64,000 nt of DNA from JACCTH01 sp035281645. Lineage in GTDB: Bacteria; Actinomycetota; Acidimicrobiia; Spongiisociales; ZC4RG35. Under the pieces are notes generated by a model. It was not told where the DNA came from and did not search any database. It saw only the letters and a list, made by a program, of their open reading frames with translations. Positions 26,013-35,529 of this stretch are shown one piece after another. Numbering within the stretch: position 1 is the stretch's first letter; every line of letters begins with the position of its first letter. Made by a program: the position numbers and the translations under genes. Location: contig DATEDN010000079.1 in the NCBI GenBank assembly GCA_035281645.1, forward strand, positions 11,249 to 75,248. Direction: 5' to 3'.

Positions 26013-27758
26013 TCAGGCGAAGGTGCTGTTGATCAAATCGACGTGGCCCATACCAGTGACCGCAATTCCCGAGAAGTTCGGTTGCGTGATGGTGATGTGG
26101 TCGACGTAGTAGGGGACGATGAACGGCACCTCGTCGTTCAGCAGGGTCTGGATCTCTCCGGCCAGCTGACGCTGAACGTCGAGATCCGGAGCGCTGGCGA
26201 ACTGGGCATAAAGGTCGTCGTAGGCCTCATTCACCCAGTGCGAAGCGTTCCAGGTCCCGTCGCTGAGGAGGGGCGCTGCCATATAGACATTCGGCACTCC
26301 CCGATGGCCATAGTTGACGATTCCCATCGATCCGGCCGCAGCCAGCCAGTAGTCGTTGTAATAGGTCCCGGAGTCATACACCCCAACCTGGAGGTCAATG
26401 CCCACCTGAGAGGCCGAGGCCTGAATCAGCTGGGCAAGATCCTCTACCTCGGCAAACTGCAAGGTATCGAGTGCTGCCGAAAAGCTTCCGACTCCGGCGG
26501 CATCCAACAGGCCCTGGGCGGCGGTTAAGTCCTCCTCTCGTTGGGCAGGGGTGTCGGGGTTGTACATGGGGAAGAGCGACCAGATGGGATGGTCATTGCC
26601 TACGGTCCCATAGCCCGCCAAAAGCCCGTCGATCAAAACCTGACGATTGAGCGTCAGTGCCACAGCTTGGCGAACTCGCTTGTCATTGAAAGGCGGCGCC
26701 GAGGTATCGAAGTACACCTGCCGGTGCTGGGCGGTGGAGATGCTGGCGACGTTCGCATCCGGGCTCTCCAAGAGTGCTTGCCCGCCAGAGGAGGAAATGT
26801 GGGGGATGGTGTCCACCCGTCCCTCTTGGAAAGCACTGACTGCCACTGCCTCGTCGTCGTACCAGAGCACCTCGAGGCGCTCCGGCTGGGCGCTGTTATC
26901 GCCCCAGTAGTTCTGGTTCTTGACAAACGAGGCCGAAACACCTTGCTCGAAGTTTTCGATCTGCCAGATCCCCGTGCCGGGAAACTCGGCTTCGTAACTG
27001 CCCTCCGCATAGTTGTCCCAGAAGGAGGCGGGGACGATGATGGCGTTGTAGTTGTCTGAGCTGACGAAGAACGGAAAGCTCCCGTTGGGACGTGCGAGCG
27101 TGAACTCGACCGTGGCGTCGTCGAGAGCGACGATGTTCGCTGGGTCGACTCCGAACGTCTCGTAGGCCGAAGCGGCATTGCCCTCGGCAATATTGTTAAA
27201 GACAGCTACTACATCAGCGGCCATCATCGGGGAGCCGTCGTGATAGGTAACGCCTTGTCGAAGGTGGAACGTCCAGACGTCGAGGGTGTCATTGGGCTCC
27301 CAGCTCTCCGCCAGGACCGGGATCAGGTTGAGTTCGGCGTCGGAAAAGGTCAGGTACTGACCGGTCTGCCCGAGAATCGCCAGGCGCCCCTCGTCGTTCG
27401 TTAACACTGGATCAATCGCCCCGGCGGGGGTGATCATCGCCGCGCGGATGGTGCCGCTTCCGGCCGCACCGGTGGTTCCCGTGGCGCCGGTGGTGGCAGT
27501 CGCACCGGTGGTAGTCGGCCCACCAGCCGTCGTTGCCGCGCCGCCGAGGGTGGTAGTGACGTCGTCTGAGGCGCAGGCGGTGGCCACAAAGCCCAGAACG
27601 GACAACGACATACCGACCATCGTCCCCCGTCGGATGAAGTCGCGGCGGGTGATCTTGCCAGCCGCATATTCGTCGATGATGTGGTTCTCGATCGGGCTCG
27701 CTTTCCGCCGGATGGCGTCTAGTCGCTCCCGAACGAACGGGCTTTTCCTGGCTCTCAT
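26013..27758 (-). CDS. ABC transporter substrate-binding protein, peptide/opine family, Tat-type lipoprotein
   Basis: From ATG 27758 the precursor has 581 residues. A ~36-residue charged N-terminus precedes the twin-arginine motif TRRDFIRRG (37-45), a hydrophobic stretch and a lipobox ending at Cys62 (VATAC). A Thr/Gly/Ala-rich linker follows. The body is a family-5 solute-binding protein (ESWEPNDTLDVWTFHLRQGVTYHDGSPM, and RQAVALTLNR). It should be exported folded and lipid-anchored, delivering ligand to the DppBC permease. Shine-Dalgarno GAGGAGA lies six bases upstream of 27758; earlier in-frame starts at 27791 and 27773 lack one. Family members bind peptides, but also opines or glycosides. 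Confidence 0.9.
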   Translation of the reverse strand: MRARKSPFVRERLDAIRRKASPIENHIIDEYAAGKITRRDFIRRGTMVGMSLSVLGFVATACASDDVTTTLGGAATTAGGPTTTGATATTGATGTTGAAGSGTIRAAMITPAGAIDPVLTNDEGRLAILGQTGQYLTFSDAELNLIPVLAESWEPNDTLDVWTFHLRQGVTYHDGSPMMAADVVAVFNNIAEGNAASAYETFGVDPANIVALDDATVEFTLARPNGSFPFFVSSDNYNAIIVPASFWDNYAEGSYEAEFPGTGIWQIENFEQGVSASFVKNQNYWGDNSAQPERLEVLWYDDEAVAVSAFQEGRVDTIPHISSSGGQALLESPDANVASISTAQHRQVYFDTSAPPFNDKRVRQAVALTLNRQVLIDGLLAGYGTVGNDHPIWSLFPMYNPDTPAQREEDLTAAQGLLDAAGVGSFSAALDTLQFAEVEDLAQLIQASASQVGIDLQVGVYDSGTYYNDYWLAAAGSMGIVNYGHRGVPNVYMAAPLLSDGTWNASHWVNEAYDDLYAQFASAPDLDVQRQLAGEIQTLLNDEVPFIVPYYVDHITITQPNFSGIAVTGMGHVDLINSTFA

Positions 27759-27850
27759 CTTGATTCTCCTCATTCCGGCGGACCTGTTCACTCGATCGAA
27801 GTCCGCGATATTCCCACCATACCGATCGACGGCCTCGTCAGGGCCGAAAA

Positions 27851-29398
27851 CTAGGACTCGGGAGGTGCGCCCCCCTCGGCGGTCCGCCGGCTGACGAATT
27901 CGTCCAGCTCTTGCTTGATGCCGTCGTCGAGAGCGGGGGGCTCAAAGTCGGCAAGTATCTGCTTCCAGACGGCATTGGCCCGTTGAGCGGCGGTCAACGA
28001 ACCGCCTTCCTCCCACTGACCAAAGTTTGCCCTGGTGAAGACCACCGGCTCGTAAAATGCCTTCTCATATCGCTCCAACGTGTGGTCAATGCCGAAGAAA
28101 TGGCCCCCAGGCTGCACGGTGTGGATCGCTTCGAGCCCCATCTCGCCCGCCGACGAATCCAGGGGCAAGAACAACTCCGCAAACATCTGTGCCATCTCGA
28201 CGTCGAGGATGAACTTCTCATAGGACGCCGACAGACCTGACTCGAGCCAGCCGGCCGTGTGCAAGATGAAGTTCGCACCCCCCAAGGCGGCGCCCATCAT
28301 GTTCATCATTGACTCGTAGCCCGCTTGGGCGTCAGGGATGTTCGACGTGCAAACCGCCGATGACCGCCAGGGGAGCCCGATGTGGCGCGCCAGCTGGCCG
28401 CTGGCAAAGGCCGCCTTGGCGGCCTCGGGAGTACCGAAGGCCGGGGCTCCCGACCGCATATCGACATTGGAGGTGAATGCCCCGTAGACCACCGGAGCTC
28501 CGCTGCGACTTATCTGTGACAGAGTGATGCCAGCCAGGGCCTCGGCGTGCTGTAGCACCAGGGCACCGGCGAGCGTGACCGGTGCCATTGCCCCCGAGAG
28601 GGTGAAAGGGGTCACGATCGCGGGCTGATTCATCTCGGCAAACTGAATCACCCCTAGGGCCATGGGGACGTCGAGTTGGCGAGGTGAGTTGGTATTGATG
28701 ACCGTGTAGCAGTAGTGACCGGCGGAGAATTCGTCCTCGGAGAGACCCAAGCCGATCCGCAACATCTCGAGACAGTCCGTCACCTGCCCAATTCCGCGGG
28801 AGTAGATGAACGGCGCCTTGTCCGAAAGGGCCAGATAAGCCCTAGTGGTTTCGAGGTGGCGGAAGTTGACCGGGACGTCCTGGGGCTCCACCTGTTGACT
28901 GGTGACATGGATCACGTCAAAGGCCTGGGATAGCCGCAGCAGGTCGGAAAAGTCTTGGAGCGTTCCCGACCGCCGCCCGCGATCGAGATCGACCGCATGC
29001 GGAGGTCCGCCTACCGGTGCCAGCACGACGTTGTACCCGCCGATCCGGACATTTCTCTCGGGGTTGCGGGCTACCAATTCGAATTCGGCCGGAGCCGACT
29101 TCAAGGCGGAGCTAACGAGCTCGGGGTCGATTCTGACCATGAAGTCAGCATCAACCGACGCACCGGCCTTCTCGAAACGGCGTCGGCCATCCTCAAGCAG
29201 AACCTTGATCCCGTCCTCGGCGAGAATCGTCAGAGCGGCCTGGTGGATCCCGGCGATTTCGTCGTCGCTCAGAACCCGGAGCGGTTGGAAGGGGTTGATC
29301 AAACGCCGGTAACGCGGCTCCACCCGACCGGCAAGAGGCTGCCTCTCACGCCGGGGCCGCCTGCGAGTAGCCACTTCGGAGCCAGCTTGCTGGTTCAC
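27851..29398 (-). CDS. Trimethylamine methyltransferase family protein (non-pyrrolysine MttB homologue), copy 1
   Basis: The 515-residue protein belongs to the MttB/COG5598 family: VLSDDEIAGIHQAALTILAEDGI near the start, ending of the barrel with FTSNVDMRSGAPAFGTPE, and HTAGWLESGLSASYEKFILD. No in-frame amber codon is present, so it is of the pyrrolysine-free type, whose characterised members demethylate glycine betaine or other quaternary amines onto a corrinoid protein. No corrinoid protein gene is in the window. It diverges from a dimethylglycine-dehydrogenase-like gene by 22 bases. The methyl donor is unknown; a quaternary amine is likely. Confidence 0.88.
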   Translation of the reverse strand: MNQQAGSEVATRRRPRRERQPLAGRVEPRYRRLINPFQPLRVLSDDEIAGIHQAALTILAEDGIKVLLEDGRRRFEKAGASVDADFMVRIDPELVSSALKSAPAEFELVARNPERNVRIGGYNVVLAPVGGPPHAVDLDRGRRSGTLQDFSDLLRLSQAFDVIHVTSQQVEPQDVPVNFRHLETTRAYLALSDKAPFIYSRGIGQVTDCLEMLRIGLGLSEDEFSAGHYCYTVINTNSPRQLDVPMALGVIQFAEMNQPAIVTPFTLSGAMAPVTLAGALVLQHAEALAGITLSQISRSGAPVVYGAFTSNVDMRSGAPAFGTPEAAKAAFASGQLARHIGLPWRSSAVCTSNIPDAQAGYESMMNMMGAALGGANFILHTAGWLESGLSASYEKFILDVEMAQMFAELFLPLDSSAGEMGLEAIHTVQPGGHFFGIDHTLERYEKAFYEPVVFTRANFGQWEEGGSLTAAQRANAVWKQILADFEPPALDDGIKQELDEFVSRRTAEGGAPPES

Positions 29399-29408
29399 GA
29401 CTGAACTC

Positions 29409-29414
29409 TACGAT
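29409..29414 (+). promoter_or_regulatory. -10 hexamer TACGAT of a probable leaderless promoter
   Basis: TACGAT ends exactly 6 bases before the GTG at 29421, and the 22-base divergent gap has no Shine-Dalgarno. In actinobacteria this spacing (TANNNT, 6-7 bases, start codon) marks leaderless transcripts. Transcription would start at or next to the start codon. Confidence 0.5.
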
Positions 29415-29420
29415 CCAGAT

Positions 29421-31859
29421 GTGGCACGGCAGGCGAGCGTGGTGGTGATCGGTGCCGGGATCATCGGCTCGAGCGTCGCTTATCACCTGGCCGACCTCGG
29501 AGTCGAGGGAATCGTCGTACTCGACAAGGGAGCGCTAGCGGACAACGACGGCTCCACATCGCACGCCCCCGGCGGTCTCCGCACTCTCACCATCTCGAAG
29601 TTTTTCACCAGGCTCGGAATCGCCTCGCGCCAGCTCTACGACCTCCTACCGCTCGCCGAGCCCGGTCAAGAGCAGTTCTTTCGCACGGGATTTCTTCAGG
29701 TGGCCTCGTCGGTGGCACGCTTCGAGAGTTACAAGCGCATTCAAGAGATCGGCTCGAGCCTCGGGGTTCCCTCCGCCCTCCTGTCGCCCGAGCAAACCGC
29801 CGAGATGATCCCTCTTCTCGACTCCTCCCAGATCATCGGCGGAATGTTTTCGCCGACTTCCGGAGTGATCAAAACCAGCCTGGTGGCGACCTCGATGCAA
29901 CATGTCGCGGCCGCAACCGGTCGAGCAGTCTTTTACTCCGACACCGAAGTCACGGATGTTGTGGTCGAGGGTGGCCGCGTTCGCGGGGTGAGGACCTCCA
30001 ATCCCGAGATCGAACGAATCGAATGTCCGCAGGTCGTCCTCTGCACGAACATCTGGGCGCCAGTGCTGGCGGCGAAGGTCGGAATCAATATGCCGCTCTT
30101 CCCCGGCGAGCATCAATACATCTTCACGACCCCGGTTCCGGATCTCGCCGATCGAGCCGATCGCGAGGTCACCATGCCCATCTCCACGATCGACGATATC
30201 TCGATCTATTTTCGCCAGCATCACGACCGGCTAGGGATCGGTAGCTACCACCACGAAGCGCGGCTGGTCGACCCATGGGCGTTGCCGAAACGAGCCCAGC
30301 TTCCGTTCACTCCAGCCGACTTCGACGAGGCGTGGCACTTGATGCGGAAGCACCTTCCGGCTCTGCATCAAGTCGAAGTAGATACCGGATTCAACGGCAT
30401 GTTCTCTTTCACCGCCGACCACTATCCAATTCTGGGCGAGTCCCCCATCAAGGGTCTATGGGCAGCTGTGGGAGCCTGGCTCTCCTATGCCTCGGAGGTG
30501 GGAAAGGTGATGGCCCGCTGGATCACGGAAGGTGATCCAGGAATGGACGTGTCCGTGGCCGACATCAACCGCTTTCACGATCACCAGTCCAATCACTCGT
30601 TTCTATCCCGGCAAAGCAAATATTTCTACGAGATTGGTTTTGACATCCTTCATCCCAACGAGGTGGCCTCCTCGGTGCGCAACCTCCGACTTGCTCCCTA
30701 CCACGATCGCACCGAACGGTTGGGCGCGGTCTACGTCCCCTTCGCCGGCTACGAGACTCCCTACTACTACGAGTCCAACGGCCCCCTCGTGGATCGATAT
30801 TCAGATCGAATCCCGCGCCGGCAGGGATACGACGCCACTTCTTGGTCGCCGATCATTGGGGCCGAGCACCTGGCGTTGCGCGAAAAGGCCGGGTTGATCG
30901 ATTGGTCGGCGTCGATTGGCCCCGTCGAGGTCTCGGGCCCGGGGAGTCTCTCCTTCTTGCAGTACCTGTGCACGAACAACATCGACATTTCCATCGGAGC
31001 GGCTACTTACACCCTGGTCCTCACTCCGCGAGGGACCGTCAAGCGGGACGTAACCATCGCTCGCCTCTCCCAGGAGCGCTTTTGGCTGCTGACGGGAAAG
31101 TCCAACCTTCCAGCGGAACTGGCCTATTACCGGTCATTTGCCCCAGCCGACGGATCGGTACAGATCGTCGATCGCTCCGAGCAGTTTGCCGCAGTCGGGC
31201 TATGGGGCCCCAGGGCCCGTGAGATCCTCGAGGCGGTCACGGACGCCAACCTTTCCAACGAGGCGTTTCCCTGGTACTCGGTACGACACATTGGAGTGGG
31301 CATGGCTCCGGCAACGGCCCTTCGCATCTCATATGTGGGCGAGTTGGGCTGGGAGATTTACGTTCCCGCGAGCTTCGGACGTCATCTTTGGGACGCCCTC
31401 TGGAGTGCCGGGAGAGATCACGGCCTCACGGCAGTGGGCATGGCTTCCCTGTTCTCGTTGCGAATCGAAAAGGGCTACCGCCTGATCGGCAGCGATCTCA
31501 ACCCCGAAATCACACCTCGACAGGCCCAAATGTCGTGGTTGCTCGACAAAAGCAAAGATTTTCTCGGGCGGGACGGCGCCTCTGCCGATGGACACCGTTT
31601 GGCGACACTCCGCTTCGATGATCCGGCTGCCCTTATGTACTCGTGGACTCCGGTCTACCGCTTAGACGACGTGGTCGGCTGGATAGCAAGCGGAGAATTC
31701 GGTTACTCGGTAGGCGCCTTCATCGCCCATGCGTTCGTTCCACAAGAGCTCACAGTGCCGGGTACGAGGCTACGGGTCCGATACACCGGCCAATTCTTCG
31801 AAGGGGAAGTGGTCAAAGGACCCCTCTGGGATCCCACCAACCTCCGCCTCAGGGCCTAG
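29421..31859 (+). CDS. Dimethylglycine dehydrogenase-like FAD / GcvT two-domain protein, copy 1
   Basis: The 812-residue protein has an N-terminal DAO-type FAD domain (VVVIGAGIIGSSVAYHL, 7-23) with GSTSHAPGG, where His48 matches the histidine that binds FAD covalently in dimethylglycine dehydrogenases. From about residue 420 an FAO_M/GcvT folate-binding domain follows (GYDATSWSPIIGAEHLALREKAGLIDWS, RISYVGELGWEIY, SLRIEKGYRLIGSDL). These enzymes oxidise N,N-dimethylglycine or sarcosine and pass the methyl carbon to tetrahydrofolate. GTG 29421 is the first start. It sits head-to-head with an MttB-like gene and 32 bases before an amidohydrolase. Confidence 0.9.
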   Translation: MARQASVVVIGAGIIGSSVAYHLADLGVEGIVVLDKGALADNDGSTSHAPGGLRTLTISKFFTRLGIASRQLYDLLPLAEPGQEQFFRTGFLQVASSVARFESYKRIQEIGSSLGVPSALLSPEQTAEMIPLLDSSQIIGGMFSPTSGVIKTSLVATSMQHVAAATGRAVFYSDTEVTDVVVEGGRVRGVRTSNPEIERIECPQVVLCTNIWAPVLAAKVGINMPLFPGEHQYIFTTPVPDLADRADREVTMPISTIDDISIYFRQHHDRLGIGSYHHEARLVDPWALPKRAQLPFTPADFDEAWHLMRKHLPALHQVEVDTGFNGMFSFTADHYPILGESPIKGLWAAVGAWLSYASEVGKVMARWITEGDPGMDVSVADINRFHDHQSNHSFLSRQSKYFYEIGFDILHPNEVASSVRNLRLAPYHDRTERLGAVYVPFAGYETPYYYESNGPLVDRYSDRIPRRQGYDATSWSPIIGAEHLALREKAGLIDWSASIGPVEVSGPGSLSFLQYLCTNNIDISIGAATYTLVLTPRGTVKRDVTIARLSQERFWLLTGKSNLPAELAYYRSFAPADGSVQIVDRSEQFAAVGLWGPRAREILEAVTDANLSNEAFPWYSVRHIGVGMAPATALRISYVGELGWEIYVPASFGRHLWDALWSAGRDHGLTAVGMASLFSLRIEKGYRLIGSDLNPEITPRQAQMSWLLDKSKDFLGRDGASADGHRLATLRFDDPAALMYSWTPVYRLDDVVGWIASGEFGYSVGAFIAHAFVPQELTVPGTRLRVRYTGQFFEGEVVKGPLWDPTNLRLRA

Positions 31860-31891
31860 CCAGAGAATTCGCTTTAGCCTCCCCGGGCACC

Positions 31892-33085
31892 GTGAGTTTG
31901 CTTTGGAACGCTCGGGTAATCGATCGCGACGGGATCCGGGAAGGACTGGCGATCTCGATCTCTGGTGACCGAATCGGCGCGATCGAGAAGGGCGGAGGCG
32001 ACGCGCCGGCGGGGGCGATTGACCTTGCTGGCAAGTCCCTGCTGCCGGGGCTGATCGACGCCCACAACCACTTCCTCTCCGAAACCGATCGCAGTCCCGG
32101 ATTCGGGCCACCTCCGCCTCGGCATGGCGATGCTCCTCGCCCGCGCGCACTCGGGCACTACATCCTGGCTGCCGCAGCGCGGGCGATAATCCGCAGTGGA
32201 TTCACCAGCATCCGCGACGTCGGCTGTTATGACGACGAGGCTCTCGCCGCCGGTCAGGCGATCGATCTCGGACTGATCCCCGGGCCGCGCATCTTTTCAT
32301 GTGGGCGGATCATCTCCGCCACCGCCCCAGGTGGGGCAATCTTTGGCTCCATGTACCGTGAAGCCGATGGCCCATGGGAAATGCGAAAAGCAGTTCGGGA
32401 GCAAATCCGGCGGGGTGGCCACTTCATCAAATTCATGGCCACCGGTGCCCGGTCGGTGGTCCTCGAGGATCCCGAGCCTCCGCAAATGACCACCGAGGAG
32501 ATGACGGCGATTGTCGATGAGGCTCATCGGATGGGAGTTCGGGTGGCGGCTCACGCCGAGGGCCTGGAAGGTACGCGCTGGGCTCTTCGGGCCGGAGCCG
32601 ACACCATCGAGCATGGGCTGGCATTGCATCGTGATCCCGAGTTGCTCGCCTTGATGGCCGCCAACGGAACCGTGCTGGTTCCCACTCTGACCACATTCCA
32701 TGATCTGGCCGAACGCTTTGCCGACGAGTTCTCTCCGCCCCTGGTGGAGCAGGCCAAACGACAGTTGGAGGAGGCTTACAAGACAGTCGCCGCCGCGCAC
32801 GCGGCCGGGGTGACGATCGCGGTTGGCTATGACAGCGGACCTCCGGGCGCTTCGGCCCAGGAGATGCTTCGACTGGCGCATGCGGGCCTGAGCGGGATAG
32901 AGGTCATCGGCGCCGCCACTCGGGGCGGTGCAGCCGCCCTTGGGCGCGAAGATCTCGGATCGATCAGGAGTGGCGCACTCGCTGACTTGGTGGTCGTGGA
33001 TGGAGAGCCCGACCAAAATCTCGCCGTCCTGGGAGATCCGGAAGCCATCCATTTCGTCATCAAGGGCGGGGAGTTGGTGTCGTGA
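31892..33085 (+). CDS. Metal-dependent amidohydrolase (imidazolonepropionase/prolidase-like)
   Basis: The likely start GTG 31892 gives 397 residues; frame upstream overlaps the preceding gene out of phase. The amidohydrolase barrel shows the HxH pair in LIDAHNHF, a probable carbamylated lysine in GGHFIKFMATG, histidines in VAAHAEG and TIEHG, and Asp in VGYDSG. The C-terminal beta-sandwich ends LADLVVVDGEPDQNLAVL. This is the pattern of Xaa-Pro dipeptidase/aryldialkylphosphatase-related amidohydrolases. It is wedged between two dimethylglycine-dehydrogenase-like genes, so it may release an N-methylated amino acid from an amide or dipeptide; that is speculation. Confidence 0.88.
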   Translation: MSLLWNARVIDRDGIREGLAISISGDRIGAIEKGGGDAPAGAIDLAGKSLLPGLIDAHNHFLSETDRSPGFGPPPPRHGDAPRPRALGHYILAAAARAIIRSGFTSIRDVGCYDDEALAAGQAIDLGLIPGPRIFSCGRIISATAPGGAIFGSMYREADGPWEMRKAVREQIRRGGHFIKFMATGARSVVLEDPEPPQMTTEEMTAIVDEAHRMGVRVAAHAEGLEGTRWALRAGADTIEHGLALHRDPELLALMAANGTVLVPTLTTFHDLAERFADEFSPPLVEQAKRQLEEAYKTVAAAHAAGVTIAVGYDSGPPGASAQEMLRLAHAGLSGIEVIGAATRGGAAALGREDLGSIRSGALADLVVVDGEPDQNLAVLGDPEAIHFVIKGGELVS

Positions 33086-35529
33086 GCATGCGGGTGGTCG
33101 TAGTCGGCTCGGGGATCGTCGGCTCATCCGTGGCCTATCACCTCGCCCGCCTGGGCTGGACCGATGTAGTCGTAGTCGATCGCGGCGATCCGGTCGAGAA
33201 TCCCGGTTCCACCTCACATGCCCCCGGCGGGGTGGTGGCGCTATCGCATAACAAGACCCTCACCCAACTCGCCGTCTACTCGAGCCGGCTCTACGCCACC
33301 CTCGAGCCCTTCTCTCCCGACCGCCAGATGGTCAACCGAGTCGGGATCCTCGACGTGGCGATCTCGCCCCGCCGGATGGCCGATCTGGTGCGGCTGCACG
33401 GAGAATCTCTCAGCTTCGAGACGGGGGCCAGGCTTCTCACCCCCACCGAAACGGCCGACATCCATCCGCTGATCAACCCCAAGGCGATGGAGGGTTCCAT
33501 CTTCATGGTCGAGGGCCAGACGGTGGCCCCTGCCCACGTCAGCGGGGCACTGCAGCGAGATGCGGGGGTCGACGTGGTCGGTCAGACAGAGGTGACGGAG
33601 ATCGATGCTGCCGACGGCCGAGTTCGGGCGGTGATGACAAGCAATCCCGAGCAGGCGCGTATCGAATGCGATCACGTCGTCATCGCCACCAACATCTGGG
33701 CACCGCTCCTGGGCGACGGTCTCGGGGTACCAATCCCGCTGATGGGATACGAACATCAATATCTCCGAACCGGACCCCTTCCTGAGTTGGATCGGTTCGA
33801 TCCTTCCCAACCCGAGGACGAGATTGTCTATCCCTCGGTGCGAGAGCTCGACACCTATATCTACTTCCGCCAGCATTGGAACTCATTCGGAGTAGGTAGC
33901 TACCGCCACGCTCCCCGGCCGGTCCCCGCCCCACTGGTGGGGCCCAATGCCATCCATCCTTTTACGCCCGACGACTTTGAAGGCGAAGCTTGGGAGAAGG
34001 CGCGCCGGATTTTCCCGCTGCTGGCCAACACTGACTTCCGGACCTACCCACGGACGATCAACGGAATCTTCGCCTTTCCCGTCGACGGCATGCCCATCGT
34101 CGGCCCCACCCCCATCGAGGGGGTGTGGGTAGCGGCGGGTTCTTGGCTCACCCACGCCGGGGGAGTCGGCAAGACGCTGGCCGAATGGATGACCTCCGGT
34201 GACACGGAATGGGATCCGCGTCTGATCGACGTCAATCGCTTCCATGGCTTTCAGACCACGCGGCGCTTCATCGAAAAGGTCTGCGACAAGAACTACGCCG
34301 AGATTTACGACATCATTCACCCCCGGGAGCCGATCACCGAACCGCGCAATGTGAGGCTTTCCCCATTCGACGAGAGGCACCGGGCCCGAGGGGCGGTCTT
34401 CACGACCTTCGCCGGCTACGAACTCCCCAACTGGTTCCAGTCCAACTCCGGCCTCGTCGAAGAATTCGCCGACCAGATCCCGACGCGGAGCGGTTGGGCC
34501 GCCGAGCACTGGTCCCCGATCCAGGGAGCCGAGCACCTCGCCACTCGCAATTCCGTTGGCCTCCTCGACCTCACCGGACTTTCCATCATCGAAGTCTCCG
34601 GCCGCGACGCCTTGAGCGCCGTGCAGTGGCTTTGCTCCAACCAAATGGATGTGGCGCCCGGAAGAGTCGTGTACACCACGTGGCTTACCAAGGCGGGCGG
34701 AGTGCGCAGAGATCTGGCCGTAGCTCGCCTCGAGGCGGACCGGTTCTGGATGTTCGTCGGTGAAGGCACGAGACCGCGTGATCTCGACTGGGTGCTTCGC
34801 CACACTGAGGAATACGACGTCGCAGTTGCTGACATCTCCGATTCCTTCACCGCTCTCGGGTTATGGGGCCCCAATGCCCGGAAGGTGCTGGAGCGAGTTT
34901 CATCCACCTCTCTCGACTTCGGATATTTTCGGGCCCGGTGGATCGACCTCGACTACACCCGGGCATTGGCGGTGCGGATTTCTTACGCCGGCGAGTTCGG
35001 GTGGGAATTGCACTTTCCCCCCGAGGCCGCCCTCCCGGTGTGGGATCGGCTGATCGATGCCGGTGCAGGCGTTGGTTTGATTCCTTTCGGCTTCGGCGCC
35101 TTTGACTCCTTGCGGTTGGAAAAGGGTTATCGAGGCTGGGGAATCGACGTCCACACCGAATACAACCCTTATGAGGCGGGGCTGGGGTGGACGGTCCGAC
35201 TGGACAAAGGCGATTTTCTTGGCGCCAGCGCCTGTCAGCGCCTCGTAGCCGAACCGCTCAAGAAGAAGCTGGCTTGTCTGACCTTCGACCAAGCCCAGGA
35301 CGTAGTCCTGGGATACGAGCCGATCATGGCTGGCGACCAGTGCCTGGGTCACGTCACCAGTGCGAACTTTGGCTACTCGGTTGGAAAGTCCATCGCCTAT
35401 GGCTATCTCCCCGCCGAGGCCGCGGTGGAAGGAACGAAGGTTGAGGTGATCTATTTCGGCGAGCGGATTTCGGCCACAGTTGCCCCCGATCCGCTCTTCG
35501 ATCCCAAGATGACCCGAATGAAGGACTGA
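33082..35529 (+). CDS. Dimethylglycine dehydrogenase-like FAD / GcvT two-domain protein, copy 2
   Basis: The 815-residue protein repeats the layout of its neighbour at 29.4 kb: FAD motif VVVVGSGIVGSSVAYHL, GSTSHAPGG with the covalent-FAD histidine (His46 counting from GTG), then a folate-binding GcvT-type half with GWAAEHWSPIQGAEHLATRN, RISYAGEFGWELH and SLRLEKGYRGWGIDV. GTG 33082 overlaps the amidohydrolase stop by 4 bases; ATG 33088 is also possible. The two copies look clearly diverged, so they probably act on different N-methyl substrates or successive steps. The stop overlaps the next ATG by 1 base. Confidence 0.9.
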   Translation: MSMRVVVVGSGIVGSSVAYHLARLGWTDVVVVDRGDPVENPGSTSHAPGGVVALSHNKTLTQLAVYSSRLYATLEPFSPDRQMVNRVGILDVAISPRRMADLVRLHGESLSFETGARLLTPTETADIHPLINPKAMEGSIFMVEGQTVAPAHVSGALQRDAGVDVVGQTEVTEIDAADGRVRAVMTSNPEQARIECDHVVIATNIWAPLLGDGLGVPIPLMGYEHQYLRTGPLPELDRFDPSQPEDEIVYPSVRELDTYIYFRQHWNSFGVGSYRHAPRPVPAPLVGPNAIHPFTPDDFEGEAWEKARRIFPLLANTDFRTYPRTINGIFAFPVDGMPIVGPTPIEGVWVAAGSWLTHAGGVGKTLAEWMTSGDTEWDPRLIDVNRFHGFQTTRRFIEKVCDKNYAEIYDIIHPREPITEPRNVRLSPFDERHRARGAVFTTFAGYELPNWFQSNSGLVEEFADQIPTRSGWAAEHWSPIQGAEHLATRNSVGLLDLTGLSIIEVSGRDALSAVQWLCSNQMDVAPGRVVYTTWLTKAGGVRRDLAVARLEADRFWMFVGEGTRPRDLDWVLRHTEEYDVAVADISDSFTALGLWGPNARKVLERVSSTSLDFGYFRARWIDLDYTRALAVRISYAGEFGWELHFPPEAALPVWDRLIDAGAGVGLIPFGFGAFDSLRLEKGYRGWGIDVHTEYNPYEAGLGWTVRLDKGDFLGASACQRLVAEPLKKKLACLTFDQAQDVVLGYEPIMAGDQCLGHVTSANFGYSVGKSIAYGYLPAEAAVEGTKVEVIYFGERISATVAPDPLFDPKMTRMKD

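Noticed and set aside
27851..29398. Pyrrolysine (amber read-through) in the MttB-like genes
   Set aside because: Both MttB-like frames are full-length without an internal TAG and no pyl genes are present, so they are of the pyrrolysine-free type.
32297..33217. 306-codon open frame on the minus strand
   Set aside because: It is antisense to the amidohydrolase gene and has no recognisable domain.
33883..34803. 306-codon open frame on the minus strand
   Set aside because: It is antisense to the dimethylglycine-dehydrogenase-like gene copy 2, which has clear FAD and GcvT motifs.
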